DNA from: HXMU1420-2 sp017643305
GTDB taxonomy: Bacteria; Pseudomonadota; Alphaproteobacteria; Rhodobacterales; Rhodobacteraceae
DNA: 64,000 bases
Assembly (NCBI GenBank): GCA_965217135.1
Contig: OZ244249.1
Coordinates: forward strand, 3,596,001 to 3,660,000
Reading direction: 5' to 3'
Under the pieces are notes generated by a model. It was not told the DNA's origin and did not search any database. It was given only the letters and a program-made list of their open reading frames with translations. Position numbers and translations under genes: made by a program. Below are positions 33,900 through 42,585 of the stretch, piece after piece (within the stretch, counting starts at the first letter, position 1; each line of letters opens with the position of its first letter).

Positions 33900-34994
33900 A
33901 TGCAAAAAATCCAAGCCGCCGTTTGCCGGGAATTCAACGCCCCGCTGGTGATCGAAGACATCCTGATCGAAGACCCCGGCACGGGTGAGGTCGAAGTGAC
34001 GCTGGATGCCGTGGCCATTTGCCATTCCGACATTTCCTTTGCCGAAGGGGCTTGGGGCGGACATCTGCCTGCCGTCTACGGCCACGAAGCTGCCGGTGTT
34101 ATCACTAAGCTCGGCGACGGCGTCACCGGCTTTGCCGAAGGCGACCCCGTTGTTGTAACCCTGATCCGGCCCTGCGGCACCTGCCCCAGCTGCGCCACTG
34201 GCCAACCCACCATCTGCGAAAACCCGCCAGACGGGCGCAACGGCCCGATTCGCACCGCCGATGGCGGCCCGCTGGTCCAGGCGATGGCATGTGGCGCATT
34301 CGCGGAAAAGGTCGTCGTGTCCACCGGCCAGATCGTGAAACTGCCCGAAAGCATGCCGCGTGACGTCGCCTGCCTGATTGCCTGCGGCGTGATCACCGGT
34401 GTCGGCGCTGCGGTCAATGCCGCCGGGCTGCGTCCGGGCCAGGACGCGGTGGTCATCGGGGCTGGCGGTGTAGGGCTAAATGCGATCCAGGGTGCAAAAA
34501 TCGCCGGTGCAAGGCGCATCGTAGCCGTCGATATGACCGAAGAAAAACTGGAGATCGCCAAGGAATTCGGAGCCACTCACGGCGTTCTGGCGACCCAGCC
34601 GAAACCCTGGCGCGCCGCCTACAAAGCATTCGGCGGGCGTGGCGCAGATGTGGTCATGGTCACCGTCGGCGCGATCCCCGCCTATAACGACGCGCCGCGC
34701 TATATGGGCTGGGGTGCCAAGGCGATCCAGATCGGAATGCCCCATGCAGGGGGCATGGCCGAATACGAACCGATGGCCATGTCATTCCAGGGCCAAAGCC
34801 TCATCGGCTCCAAAATGGGCGACGTGGTGATCCAGCGTGACATCCCGTGGATGGTCGATCTTTACGAACAGGGGCGGCTCAAGCTGGATGAACTGATCTC
34901 GGGTCGCTGGACGTTCGACCAGATCAACGAAGCCATCGCCGACACCAAGACCGGTGGGGCCAAGCGCAACGTGATTGTGTTCAGGGACGGCTGA
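33900..34994 (+). CDS. Zinc-dependent alcohol dehydrogenase (class III-like MDR)
   Basis: A 364-residue medium-chain dehydrogenase. Catalytic-zinc ligands lie in AICHSD and YGHEAAG. The structural-zinc cysteines are in PCGTCPSCATGQPTIC, and the NAD-binding motif is VIGAGGVGLNAIQGA. The start is ATG 33900. It ends one base before the TmpA-like gene and is therefore in the same transcript as the dioxygenase pair. It may oxidise an alcohol or aldehyde, or a hydroxylated intermediate, of that pathway, but this is inference from position. Confidence 0.85.
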   Translation: MQKIQAAVCREFNAPLVIEDILIEDPGTGEVEVTLDAVAICHSDISFAEGAWGGHLPAVYGHEAAGVITKLGDGVTGFAEGDPVVVTLIRPCGTCPSCATGQPTICENPPDGRNGPIRTADGGPLVQAMACGAFAEKVVVSTGQIVKLPESMPRDVACLIACGVITGVGAAVNAAGLRPGQDAVVIGAGGVGLNAIQGAKIAGARRIVAVDMTEEKLEIAKEFGATHGVLATQPKPWRAAYKAFGGRGADVVMVTVGAIPAYNDAPRYMGWGAKAIQIGMPHAGGMAEYEPMAMSFQGQSLIGSKMGDVVIQRDIPWMVDLYEQGRLKLDELISGRWTFDQINEAIADTKTGGAKRNVIVFRDG

Positions 34995-34995
34995 C

Positions 34996-36123
34996 ATGAC
35001 CGGGGTCCACGCCGTGGTCGAGCAGGACGGGCAATTGCTGCGACTTCAGCAGCCGGGCACGCCAGATCTGCGCTTTCACAGCGTCTGGCTGCGGGACAAC
35101 GCCCCCGACCCTGACACGCGCGACCCGGGCAATGGCCAACGGCTGATCACGCTGGCCGATATCCCGGCTGACCTGCAGCTTTCGGACGCGCAGGTACAGG
35201 ACAACACCCTCCTCTGCACCTTCCAGCCCGAAAACAAAACGGTCGCATTTGACATCGGCTGGCTCACCACCAATGCCTATGATCACGCTCACAACACCAC
35301 GCCCGGCCGCCTGCCCAACCATATGGAAGCCTGGCGTGCGGGGTGCATCCCTGCACGCGGCCACTTGCCCGATATGGCCCAGAACCCTGACGCCCTGCGC
35401 CCCTGGTTGACCGCCCTGCGGCGCGACGGGTTTGCAGTGGTCGACGGCTGCCGCACTGAACCCGGCGGGCTGTTCGATATCGTCGATCTGTTCGGCTTTG
35501 TCCGCGAAACCAACTACGGCCGCCATTTCGAAGTCCGGACCGAGGTGAACCCGGTCAACCTCGCCTATACCGGCCTTGGCCTGCAGGCGCATACCGACAA
35601 CCCCTACCGTGACCCGGTGCCAACACTGCAAGTGCTGGCCTGCCTGGAAAATTCAGCCGAAGGCGGGGAAAATATGGTTGTCGATGGCTTCGCCGCCGCC
35701 CAGCGCCTGCGCGATGAAGACCCCGATGGATTTGCCTGCCTCACCCGCCACCCCGCGCGGTTCAGCTACACCGGCAGCCAGGGCGTCGCCCTGCATGCCC
35801 GCCGCCCGATGATCGACCTGTCCCCGGACGGCCAGTTGCAGACCATCCGCTTCAACTCCCGCTCCGCCGCCACGCTGACGGACGTGCCCTTTGACGATAT
35901 GGCCACCTACTACCGGGCCTACCGCCGGTTCAGCGACATAGTCGATGATCCGGAGATGGAAGTGACCTTCAAGCTCGCCCCCGGCGAAGCCTTTGTGGTC
36001 GACAACACCCGCGTCCTGCATGCGCGCAAAGGCTATTCAGGCGCCGGAACCCGCTGGCTCCAAGGCTGCTACGCCGACAAGGACGGGCTGCTTTCCACCC
36101 TCGCCGCACTGGAGGCATCATGA
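34996..36123 (+). CDS. TmpA-like (gamma-butyrobetaine hydroxylase family) Fe(II)/2-oxoglutarate dioxygenase
   Basis: The 375-residue product is a TauD/BBOX-fold oxygenase with His199 and Asp201 in LQAHTDNPYRDP and a distal His342 in TRVLHARKGY. GTRWLQGCY provides the 2-oxoglutarate arginine. The N-terminal WLRDN motif is present, but the Cys/His ligands that bind zinc in BBOX are missing (WLRDNAPDPDTRDPGNGQ). Immediate overlap with an HD diiron oxygenase is the arrangement of TmpA/TmpB from the roseobacter Leisingera caerulea. There TmpA hydroxylates 2-(trimethylamino)ethylphosphonate. A plain BBOX role is the alternative. Confidence 0.72.
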   Translation: MTGVHAVVEQDGQLLRLQQPGTPDLRFHSVWLRDNAPDPDTRDPGNGQRLITLADIPADLQLSDAQVQDNTLLCTFQPENKTVAFDIGWLTTNAYDHAHNTTPGRLPNHMEAWRAGCIPARGHLPDMAQNPDALRPWLTALRRDGFAVVDGCRTEPGGLFDIVDLFGFVRETNYGRHFEVRTEVNPVNLAYTGLGLQAHTDNPYRDPVPTLQVLACLENSAEGGENMVVDGFAAAQRLRDEDPDGFACLTRHPARFSYTGSQGVALHARRPMIDLSPDGQLQTIRFNSRSAATLTDVPFDDMATYYRAYRRFSDIVDDPEMEVTFKLAPGEAFVVDNTRVLHARKGYSGAGTRWLQGCYADKDGLLSTLAALEAS

Positions 36124-36701
36124 CCCCGCTCACCCCCAACACCATCGTGGATTTCATCGCCGATATCTTCACCCGGCGCGGGGCCGAAAGCTATCTGGGC
36201 GAAAACGTCACGATGTCCGAACACATGCTGCAGGGCGCTCTGCTGGCCGAACAGGCGGGCGCATCCGACACGATGGTGGCCGGGGCGCTGCTGCACGACA
36301 TCGGCCATTACACCAACGAATTCGGCGACGATTACATCGAACAGGGCATCGACAATCTGCACGAAGAAGCAGGCGCAAAGGTGCTGGCCCCATTCTTCCC
36401 CACCGCCGTGACAGACTGTATCCGCTACCACGTCGCCGCCAAACGCTATCTTTGCGCCACCGACGCGGAGTATTTCGCCAAACTCTCCGACGCCTCCGTC
36501 AAAACGCTGGAGCTGCAAGGCGGTCCGATGTCAGCTGACGAAGTCGCCGCCTTCGCCAAAAACCCGAACCTCGCGGCAATCCTGCAGGTGCGCATCTGGG
36601 ACGATCAGGGCAAGGTACCCGGTCTGCGCACTCCGGCCTTTGACCATTACGCCCCCCTGCTTCAGCGGGTCGTCAACAGCTATTGCGCAAACCCAGAATG
36701 A
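36120..36701 (+). CDS. TmpB/PhnZ-like HD-domain mixed-valent diiron oxygenase
   Basis: A 193-residue HD-fold protein with the complete metal set expected for PhnZ-type oxygenases: His35, His59-Asp60 (LLHDIGHY), His81, His104 and Asp161. It also has the second-sphere Tyr25/Glu28 pair (YLGE), substrate His63 and Lys108. Such enzymes cleave a C-P bond by oxidising an alpha-hydroxyphosphonate; TmpB yields glycine betaine and phosphate. It overlaps the dioxygenase gene upstream and the enolase-like gene downstream by 4 bases each (ATGA). A plain HD phosphohydrolase is unlikely given the Tyr/Glu pair. Confidence 0.75.
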   Translation: MTPLTPNTIVDFIADIFTRRGAESYLGENVTMSEHMLQGALLAEQAGASDTMVAGALLHDIGHYTNEFGDDYIEQGIDNLHEEAGAKVLAPFFPTAVTDCIRYHVAAKRYLCATDAEYFAKLSDASVKTLELQGGPMSADEVAAFAKNPNLAAILQVRIWDDQGKVPGLRTPAFDHYAPLLQRVVNSYCANPE

Positions 36702-37930
36702 AACTCGCCGACCTCGATATCATCATCACCGCGCCCCCGGCCCCCGGCTGGGGTGGGCGGTATTTCACCTTCGTCAAGGTCACCACCGATACCGGCATCA
36801 CCGGCTGGGGGGAATGTTACGCCTCTTCCGTCGGGCCGGACGCGATGAAAGCGGTGATCCGCGACTTGTTCGAACGCCACATGGCGGGCGAAAACCCCGA
36901 AAACATCGAGCTGATGTTCCGCCGTGCCTATTCCAGCGGCTTCACCCAGCGCCCCGACGTCACCGTCATGGGCGCATTTTCGGGGTTGGAGATCGCCTGC
37001 TGGGACATCCTCGGCAAACACCGTGACCGCCCGGTCTGGGCACTATTGGGCGGACGCATGAATGACCGGCTGCGCGCCTACACGTATCTCTACCCCCTGC
37101 CCCACCACAACATGGATGACTTCTGGACATCCGCCGACATGGCGGGTGAGGTTGCCGCGCATCTGGTGGAACAGGGTTACACCGCCGTCAAATTCGACCC
37201 AGCCGGGCCCTACACCATCCGCGGCGGGCACATGCCTGCTATGTCCGACATTTCCATGTCCGTGGCCTTCTGCAAAGCCATCCGAGAAGCGGTGGGCGAC
37301 AAGGCAGACCTGCTCTTTGGCACGCACGGCCAGTTCAACACCGCAGGCGCAATCCGACTGGGCCAGGCTTTGGAGCCTTATTCACCGCTCTGGTACGAAG
37401 AGCCCTTGCCACCCGACGCGTTCGAGGAAATGGCCAAGGTCGCCCGTGCCGTGCGCATCCCCGTGGCCACCGGCGAACGTCTGACCACAAAGGTCGAATT
37501 TGCCCGCGTCCTGCGCACCGGGGCCGCCGAAATCCTGCAACCCGCACTGGGCCGCGCAGGTGGTATCTGGGAAATGAAAAAGGTCGCAGCGATTGCCGAG
37601 GTCTATTCCGCCCAGATGGCCCCGCACCTCTATGCCGGTCCGGTGGAATGGGCCGCCAACATTCATCTCGGCGCATCCATCCCCAACCTGCTGCTCGCCG
37701 AAACCATTGTAACCGATTTCCACCGCGACCTGATCCACGGGGCCATCACGGTCGACAACGGTTTCATCACCCCGCCCGAAACTCCCGGCCTTGGCATCGA
37801 GTTGAACGAGGCGCTTGCCCGCGCGCACCCTTTCACCGGCGATGGGCTGCATCTGCAGATGCAGGAAGACCCGTGCGACTATGCGAACGGCAACAGCTTT
37901 TCCGGCGGCGCCCCGCCGGTGGTAGAGTGA
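36698..37930 (+). CDS. Mandelate racemase/muconate lactonizing enzyme-family protein (enolase superfamily)
   Basis: A 410-residue protein with an N-terminal capping domain and a TIM barrel. Lys165-Phe-Asp167 (AVKFDPAG) is the KxD/H catalytic strand. Glu235 (WYEEP) and Glu260 (ATGERLT) are metal ligands, and His310 (MAPHLYAGP) closes the barrel. The first metal-ligand position, normally Asp, reads Gly in LLFGTHGQF. The reaction cannot be named; acid-sugar dehydratases are relatives. Its ATG overlaps the TmpB-like stop, so it is part of that operon. Confidence 0.8.
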   Translation: MKLADLDIIITAPPAPGWGGRYFTFVKVTTDTGITGWGECYASSVGPDAMKAVIRDLFERHMAGENPENIELMFRRAYSSGFTQRPDVTVMGAFSGLEIACWDILGKHRDRPVWALLGGRMNDRLRAYTYLYPLPHHNMDDFWTSADMAGEVAAHLVEQGYTAVKFDPAGPYTIRGGHMPAMSDISMSVAFCKAIREAVGDKADLLFGTHGQFNTAGAIRLGQALEPYSPLWYEEPLPPDAFEEMAKVARAVRIPVATGERLTTKVEFARVLRTGAAEILQPALGRAGGIWEMKKVAAIAEVYSAQMAPHLYAGPVEWAANIHLGASIPNLLLAETIVTDFHRDLIHGAITVDNGFITPPETPGLGIELNEALARAHPFTGDGLHLQMQEDPCDYANGNSFSGGAPPVVE

Positions 37931-38262
37931 GGCAGCACTGTTCTGAATGCAGCTCAGAGTTTGCGCGATATGCAGAGCTGCCGACGCCCACCTACGTTTG
38001 ATGAGCCGCACATTCCATCGCACTGGGGCCATGGCGTAAGGAAACGCCTTTGTGAGGCGACTTCTTTTCAATCTTCGGAAAATAATGCAGCCGCCTTCCG
38101 CCATGTGTCGGCACAGGTCTAGTACAGGACGGCCAATTGTACCCTTTGCGTCCTTTCGTAACGAGCGCCATAAACTTCAAGCAACTCCGTCCGTAGGGTC
38201 CGCAGGAACGACAACCAAGGGGTTTAGGTTTAGGCTCTGTTTTTTACAACAGCAGGACAGCG
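37931..38262. other. Intergenic region between convergent enolase-like and GNAT genes
   Basis: About 330 bases with no credible gene on either strand. A 5-bp hairpin, GGCGT (38033-38037) with ACGCC (38044-38048), lies 100 bases past the enolase-like stop and could be a weak terminator. I see no repeats or RNA gene. Confidence 0.4.
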
Positions 38263-38748
38263 TCAAAGCACCATGCTCATCTCATGCCACGCCCTCCCGC
38301 CAAGGTTCGATGCGGAAGGATTCAGATAACGATAGCCGAATTTCTCATATAGCGGTACGTTGTAGTCCCGACACATCAGGTAGATGGTCGCCTTGTTCAT
38401 CGCCTTCATCCGCGCCACGAATTCCTCCATCAGCACCCGTGACAGGCCCTGCCCCTGAAAGGCCGGATCAACAACTACGGACAGGATCACCACATTCGGT
38501 GCGTCCACATCGTGGCCTACAAACTCCTTGAACGCGTCGTCCTCCATCTTCACCACATCGGCGCATCCAGAATTGATGAAGCCCACGACGCCCGCCTCCG
38601 TCTCCAGAAGCAGGAACCCCTGCGGATATAGCTCAATCCGCATACGGATCTTCTCCAGCGTCGCCGCTTCATCGCCTTCATAGGCGGCAGTTTCCATTTC
38701 AAAACAGCGGTCGGCGTCGGTTGGTCGGGCGGTCCGGAGTATGTGCAT
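38263..38748 (-). CDS. GNAT-family N-acetyltransferase
   Basis: A 161-residue GNAT protein. Acetyl-CoA binding is shown by VVVDPAFQGQGLSRVLMEEF (the Q/RxxGxG/A loop), followed by YLMCRDYNVPLYEKFGY. The N-terminal MHILRTARPTDADRCFEMET and the overall layout resemble arylalkylamine/serotonin N-acetyltransferase-like proteins. Substrate unknown. It is transcribed toward the TmpA/TmpB operon, apart from it. Confidence 0.85.
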   Translation of the reverse strand: MHILRTARPTDADRCFEMETAAYEGDEAATLEKIRMRIELYPQGFLLLETEAGVVGFINSGCADVVKMEDDAFKEFVGHDVDAPNVVILSVVVDPAFQGQGLSRVLMEEFVARMKAMNKATIYLMCRDYNVPLYEKFGYRYLNPSASNLGGRAWHEMSMVL

Positions 38749-38845
38749 GAACCAAGGCTAGCCCGCCCCGGACCGGATCACCAGCCAAACAGCGACCCTA
38801 GGCCTTGACCGCACTCATCTCATTATCGGTCAGAGACAAAAGGAA

Positions 38846-39082
38846 TTACCCCTGTAGGGCCAGCGCGGCCTGTTCGTCAAACGACGCTTGGGTCTCTTCG
38901 GTCAGCAACTCGTTGCCACGGCCGAAGTCGACCGCCACATCGTTATCGGCAAGATAAAGCGGGCCCAAGGCCTGCCTGCGAAGACAAATGAACCGCACCT
39001 TGGCTGGTGCGTCGTCGAATTTCGGCCGCTCGCCAGCCTGGCGCAAAATGTCCCCCGTGACACTGCCCGATCCTGCGGGCAT
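38846..39082 (-). CDS. Possible small hypothetical protein
   Basis: A 78-codon frame starting MPAGSGSVTGDILRQ and ending with FICLRRQALGPLYLADNDVA, then FGRGNELLTEETQASFDEQA. Third codon positions are G+C-rich like real genes here, and the composition is soluble-protein-like. It lies upstream of, and on the opposite strand to, the amidase gene. A shadow frame of the amidase reading frame also crosses the area, but that region is upstream of the amidase start. No family recognised. Confidence 0.35.
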   Translation of the reverse strand: MPAGSGSVTGDILRQAGERPKFDDAPAKVRFICLRRQALGPLYLADNDVAVDFGRGNELLTEETQASFDEQAALALQG

Positions 39083-39109
39083 GATACTGAAAACCCGGGA
39101 GGATCCTCC

Positions 39110-40594
39110 ATGCATGCCGGAACCCAAACCGATACCGCGCCAAAACGGCCCGACATCCCCTTCACCGGCCCCGATCTCTGCGCCCTGACCGCACGCGACG
39201 TGGTGGCCAAGCTACGTGCCGGTGAGGTTTCGTCGCTGGCCCTGATTGACGCCGCCGAGGCCCGCTCCAACCAGGTCGGCACTCAGATCAACGCGATGCC
39301 AACCACCTGTTTCGACCGCGCCCGCGCAGCGGTTGAGGCACTGCCGGAACAGGCCGCGACCCAAGGTACCCATCCTGGCTGGCTGGCCGGTTTGCCCATC
39401 GGCATAAAGGACCTGAACCTGGTCAAAGGGGTGCGCACCACCTTTGGCAACCCCGCGCTGGCCGATTTCATCCCCGAAACCACCGACCCACTGATCGAAC
39501 TGCTGGAACAGCGCGGCGGGCTGGTCGTCGGCAAAACCAACACGCCGGAATTCGGCGCGGGCGGCAATTCCACCAACCCGGTGCTGGGCGCCACGCGCAA
39601 CCCATGGGACACGCGGATGAACGCGGGCGGCTCCTCGGGCGGATCAGCCGCCGCGCTGGCGGCAGGGGAAGTATGGCTTGCCCAGGGTTCCGACCTCATG
39701 GGTTCGCTGCGGACACCCGCCGCGCATTGCAGCGTGGTCAGCCTGCGACCTGTCCCGGGCCGGGCGGGCGGCGGCCCCGCATCTGCCGCGTTCCTGTCCG
39801 AGGGGTTGCAAGGGCCCATGGCCCGCGATGTGCGCGACGCCGCACTCTTTCTGGATGCCATGACCGGCTGGGATCCGCGCACACCGATCACTCTGGAGGA
39901 ACCGGCGGAGGATTTTCAGACGCAGATGACCCGCGCCACGCACCCGCCGCGCATCGCCTTTACCGAGGATCAAAGCGGGTTTTCCCCGGTCGAACAGAAC
40001 ATCCGCACCGTCCTGCGGGGCGCCATGGAAACCGCCGCCCGCGCCGGGGCCACGGTGGAAGATGCCTGTCCCGACCTGCCCGGCCTAAACGAAGCCTACC
40101 TCGCTCTGCGCGGGCTGCATTACGGTGCTGTGGTCGCCGGGCTCCCGCCCGAGGTACAGGCCACCTTTGGTGAGCGGCTGAAGTCCAACGTGGATTACGG
40201 CCTGAACCAGAACCTGCTGGACCTCTATGCCGCCATGCGTCAGCGCACCACGCTCTATCACGTCATGCGCGAATTCCTCGGCGACTATGATGTTCTGGCC
40301 ATGCCTGTTGTCGGCATTGCGCCAGCCCCGGTCGAACTGGAATACCCCACCATGGTGGATAACGTCGAAATCGGCACCTACGAAACCTGGCTGCGGTTTT
40401 CTTTCCTGTCGGTGGTCACCCTGCTGCCGTCCATGTCCATCCCCGCAGGCTTCACACCCGAAGGGCTGCCCGTGGGTCTGCAGTTGATCGGTCCGCCACG
40501 CGGCGAAGCGGTGCTGCTGCAAGCGGCCCTGTTCATCGAAGACGCGCTGAGCATGTCTGCGACCCCCATCGACCCGGTCCTGCGGCATGGCTGA
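39110..40594 (+). CDS. Amidase (amidase-signature family)
   Basis: A 494-residue Ser-cisSer-Lys amidase. The parts are Lys100 in LPIGIKDLNLVKG, the serine-rich GGSSGGSAAALAAG (173-186) and the nucleophile region GSDLMGSLRTPA with Ser199 (the more usual form is GSDTGGSIRxPA). The start is ATG 39110 with GGGAGGATCC just before it; the frame is open upstream but non-coding. It overlaps the aldose-epimerase gene by 8 bases. Substrate unknown. Confidence 0.9.
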   Translation: MHAGTQTDTAPKRPDIPFTGPDLCALTARDVVAKLRAGEVSSLALIDAAEARSNQVGTQINAMPTTCFDRARAAVEALPEQAATQGTHPGWLAGLPIGIKDLNLVKGVRTTFGNPALADFIPETTDPLIELLEQRGGLVVGKTNTPEFGAGGNSTNPVLGATRNPWDTRMNAGGSSGGSAAALAAGEVWLAQGSDLMGSLRTPAAHCSVVSLRPVPGRAGGGPASAAFLSEGLQGPMARDVRDAALFLDAMTGWDPRTPITLEEPAEDFQTQMTRATHPPRIAFTEDQSGFSPVEQNIRTVLRGAMETAARAGATVEDACPDLPGLNEAYLALRGLHYGAVVAGLPPEVQATFGERLKSNVDYGLNQNLLDLYAAMRQRTTLYHVMREFLGDYDVLAMPVVGIAPAPVELEYPTMVDNVEIGTYETWLRFSFLSVVTLLPSMSIPAGFTPEGLPVGLQLIGPPRGEAVLLQAALFIEDALSMSATPIDPVLRHG

Positions 40595-41555
40595 CCCCGC
40601 TTCGGGGCAGATCGAACAGGTCCACCTGACGGCCGGGGATGTATCGCTGACCCTGCTGACGCTGGGCTGCATCACGCAGGACTGGCGCGTGCCGCTAGGG
40701 GGGGCCAGAACCTCTGTCGTACTGGGCTACGCCGACCCGCGCGCCTATCTCGACAATCGCGCCTCGCTCGGCATCATCGCCGGGCGCGTTGCCAATCGCA
40801 TTGCAGGCAGCAGGTTTGAACTGGACGGCAAAGTCCATCATCTCATGCCTAATGATGGCCCCAACCACCTGCATGGCGGGCCTGACGGCCTCAGCCATCG
40901 GATCTGGAATGTGGACCGCGACGGGGCAAGGCGCGCCCGGTTCACTTATGTTTCACCCGATGGGGAAGGCGGTTATCCCGGCAATGTGGAGTGTGTGGTT
41001 GAGGTGTCCCTGACCGGACACACTGTCACCTACGACATGGCAGCAACGCCCGATCGGCCGACGCCCATCAACCTCGCCCAGCACAACTATTATGCCCTTG
41101 CCTCAGGGCCCTGCCATGACCAGACCCTTATGATTGCTGCCAGCAACTATACCCCTACCGGGCCCGACCTGATCCCAACCGGGCAGATTGCGCCACTGGA
41201 CGGCGCCGCGTTCGATTTTCGCAAACCCCGCAGCCTGGCCGCAGCGGACCCGGAATGCCATGGGATCGACCACAATTATGTGCTCGACCTCATCGATGGC
41301 CCCGCCGCAAGGCTGACTGCCACGACCGGTCTGACACTTGAGATGGAGACCGATCAGCCCGGTCTGCAGCTTTATACCGCGACGCATCTGGCACCCTTTG
41401 AAACCCCGTTGTCAGGTCAGCAGCATGCGTTTTTTGCGGGCCTTTGCCTGGAACCCCAGGGTTTTCCCAACGCGGTCAACGAACCCGGCTTTCCGTCGAT
41501 CATCGCCACACCGGATTACCCCTACCGGCAGGTGCTGCGGGTCACGATAGGGTAG
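40587..41555 (+). CDS. Aldose 1-epimerase
   Basis: Interconverts alpha and beta anomers of aldoses. The 322-residue beta-sandwich protein has the substrate histidine in PNHLHGGPDG, the catalytic histidine in NLAQHNYYAL and the catalytic glutamate in LCLEPQGFPNA, all standard for GalM. It overlaps the amidase gene by 8 bases and is followed 90 bases later by glucokinase, consistent with a hexose-utilisation role. Confidence 0.92.
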   Translation: MADPASGQIEQVHLTAGDVSLTLLTLGCITQDWRVPLGGARTSVVLGYADPRAYLDNRASLGIIAGRVANRIAGSRFELDGKVHHLMPNDGPNHLHGGPDGLSHRIWNVDRDGARRARFTYVSPDGEGGYPGNVECVVEVSLTGHTVTYDMAATPDRPTPINLAQHNYYALASGPCHDQTLMIAASNYTPTGPDLIPTGQIAPLDGAAFDFRKPRSLAAADPECHGIDHNYVLDLIDGPAARLTATTGLTLEMETDQPGLQLYTATHLAPFETPLSGQQHAFFAGLCLEPQGFPNAVNEPGFPSIIATPDYPYRQVLRVTIG

Positions 41556-41574
41556 GTTTCGCGCGCGAGAAACC
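41555..41574. repeat. Palindromic repeat copy 1 (GGTTTC...GAAACC)
   Basis: GGTTTC (41555-41560), a GCGCGCGA centre, then GAAACC (41569-41574), overlapping the last base of the aldose-epimerase stop. The flank GTA before it matches the flank (in inverse) of the copy at 46005-46022, where GCGAAACC is followed by TAC. It is probably a dispersed repetitive palindrome of this genome, and may act as a terminator-like hairpin. Confidence 0.5.
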
Positions 41575-41645
41575 GCACCAGAAATCGGGTTTGCCTTCGC
41601 CTCGTTCCTCCGGCATCTTCGCCCGGAAACTCAAACCGGAAGACC

Positions 41646-42563
41646 ATGGATCTCGTTGCTGATATTGGCGGTACCAACACCCGCCTGGCCCTGGCCGAAA
41701 ATGGCCGCCCGCTGGACGAAAGCACCCGCAGCTTTCGCAACAGACAGTTCACCAGCTTTGACGACCCGCTGGGTGCGTTCCTGTCCGAAATGGGCAACCC
41801 GACGCCGGACGCCGTCTGCGTCGCCATTGCCGGACCGGTCAAGGGCAGCCATGGCAAGCTGACAAATCTGGACTGGGACTTTGAAACCGATCGCATCGCG
41901 CAGGTTTCGCGTGCGAAACATGCGGTGCTAATCAACGATCTGGCCGCGCTTGGCCATGCATTGCCCCACCTGCACCCCAACCAAACAAAAACACTGCGCC
42001 CAGTTGGTCCGGGCGACCGACGCAACGGGCAAAGCTTTGTTCTGGGCCTTGGCACTGGCGTGAACATCGCCACCAACATGGGCGATGGCCGCGTGCTGGA
42101 AGCCGAAGCCGGGCATGCAGGGCTGCCCGCGCAGATCCATGGGCAACTGGCCGATGCCATTGGGGAGGAGGCCGTCAGCCGTTTTCCATCGCTGGAAGAA
42201 TTGTTTGCCGGACGCGGGCTGGCCGCACTGCATGGCTGCATGTCCGGCGTGTCTGTGCCCGCGCATGAGGTCATCGCCCGTCCAGATGCCACAGCACAGA
42301 AATGCGTTGCGCTGTACGCCAGGCTGCTGGGCTTGGCCCTGCGCGAACTGATCCTGTATTACCTGCCGCTCGAAGGAGTGTATTTTGCCGGAAGCGTCGC
42401 TCGCGGGGTGCTGGGCGTGGCGCAAGAGCCGTTCCTGGGCGCGCTGGGGCAGCCACACCTGATGCAGGACATCATCGCCGCGCCATCTGTGTCGCTGATC
42501 CTGGATGATGCCGCTGCCCTTCATGGCTGCGCGGCGCGGATTCAGGCGGACAAAGCCGCCTGA
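41646..42563 (+). CDS. glk: Glucokinase
   Basis: Phosphorylates glucose with ATP. The 305-residue protein has the phosphate-1 loop VADIGGTNTRLAL, the catalytic aspartate region LINDLAALGHAL, the ATP-site LGLGTGVN and EAGHAGLP. It ends with VYFAGSVARGVL. It is of the classic bacterial Glk family, not ROK. It follows the aldose epimerase and converges on trpS with only 22 bases between stop codons. Confidence 0.93.
   Translation: MDLVADIGGTNTRLALAENGRPLDESTRSFRNRQFTSFDDPLGAFLSEMGNPTPDAVCVAIAGPVKGSHGKLTNLDWDFETDRIAQVSRAKHAVLINDLAALGHALPHLHPNQTKTLRPVGPGDRRNGQSFVLGLGTGVNIATNMGDGRVLEAEAGHAGLPAQIHGQLADAIGEEAVSRFPSLEELFAGRGLAALHGCMSGVSVPAHEVIARPDATAQKCVALYARLLGLALRELILYYLPLEGVYFAGSVARGVLGVAQEPFLGALGQPHLMQDIIAAPSVSLILDDAAALHGCAARIQADKAA
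41904..41919. repeat. Palindromic repeat copy 2, inside glk
   Basis: GTTTCGC (41904-41910), GT, GCGAAAC (41913-41919) inside the glucokinase coding sequence (residues QVSRAKHA). It has the same GTTTCGC/GCGAAAC arms as the intergenic copies at 41555 and 46005. Whether it is a copy of the repeat or chance is not clear. Confidence 0.35.
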
Positions 42564-42585
42564 GCCGAAAAGACCTCAGAGGGTG

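Noticed and set aside
38033..38048. Short hairpin GGCGT/ACGCC after the enolase-like gene
   Set aside because: Only 5 bp, no T-run directly after it and 100 bases past the stop; kept only as a remark, not as a terminator.
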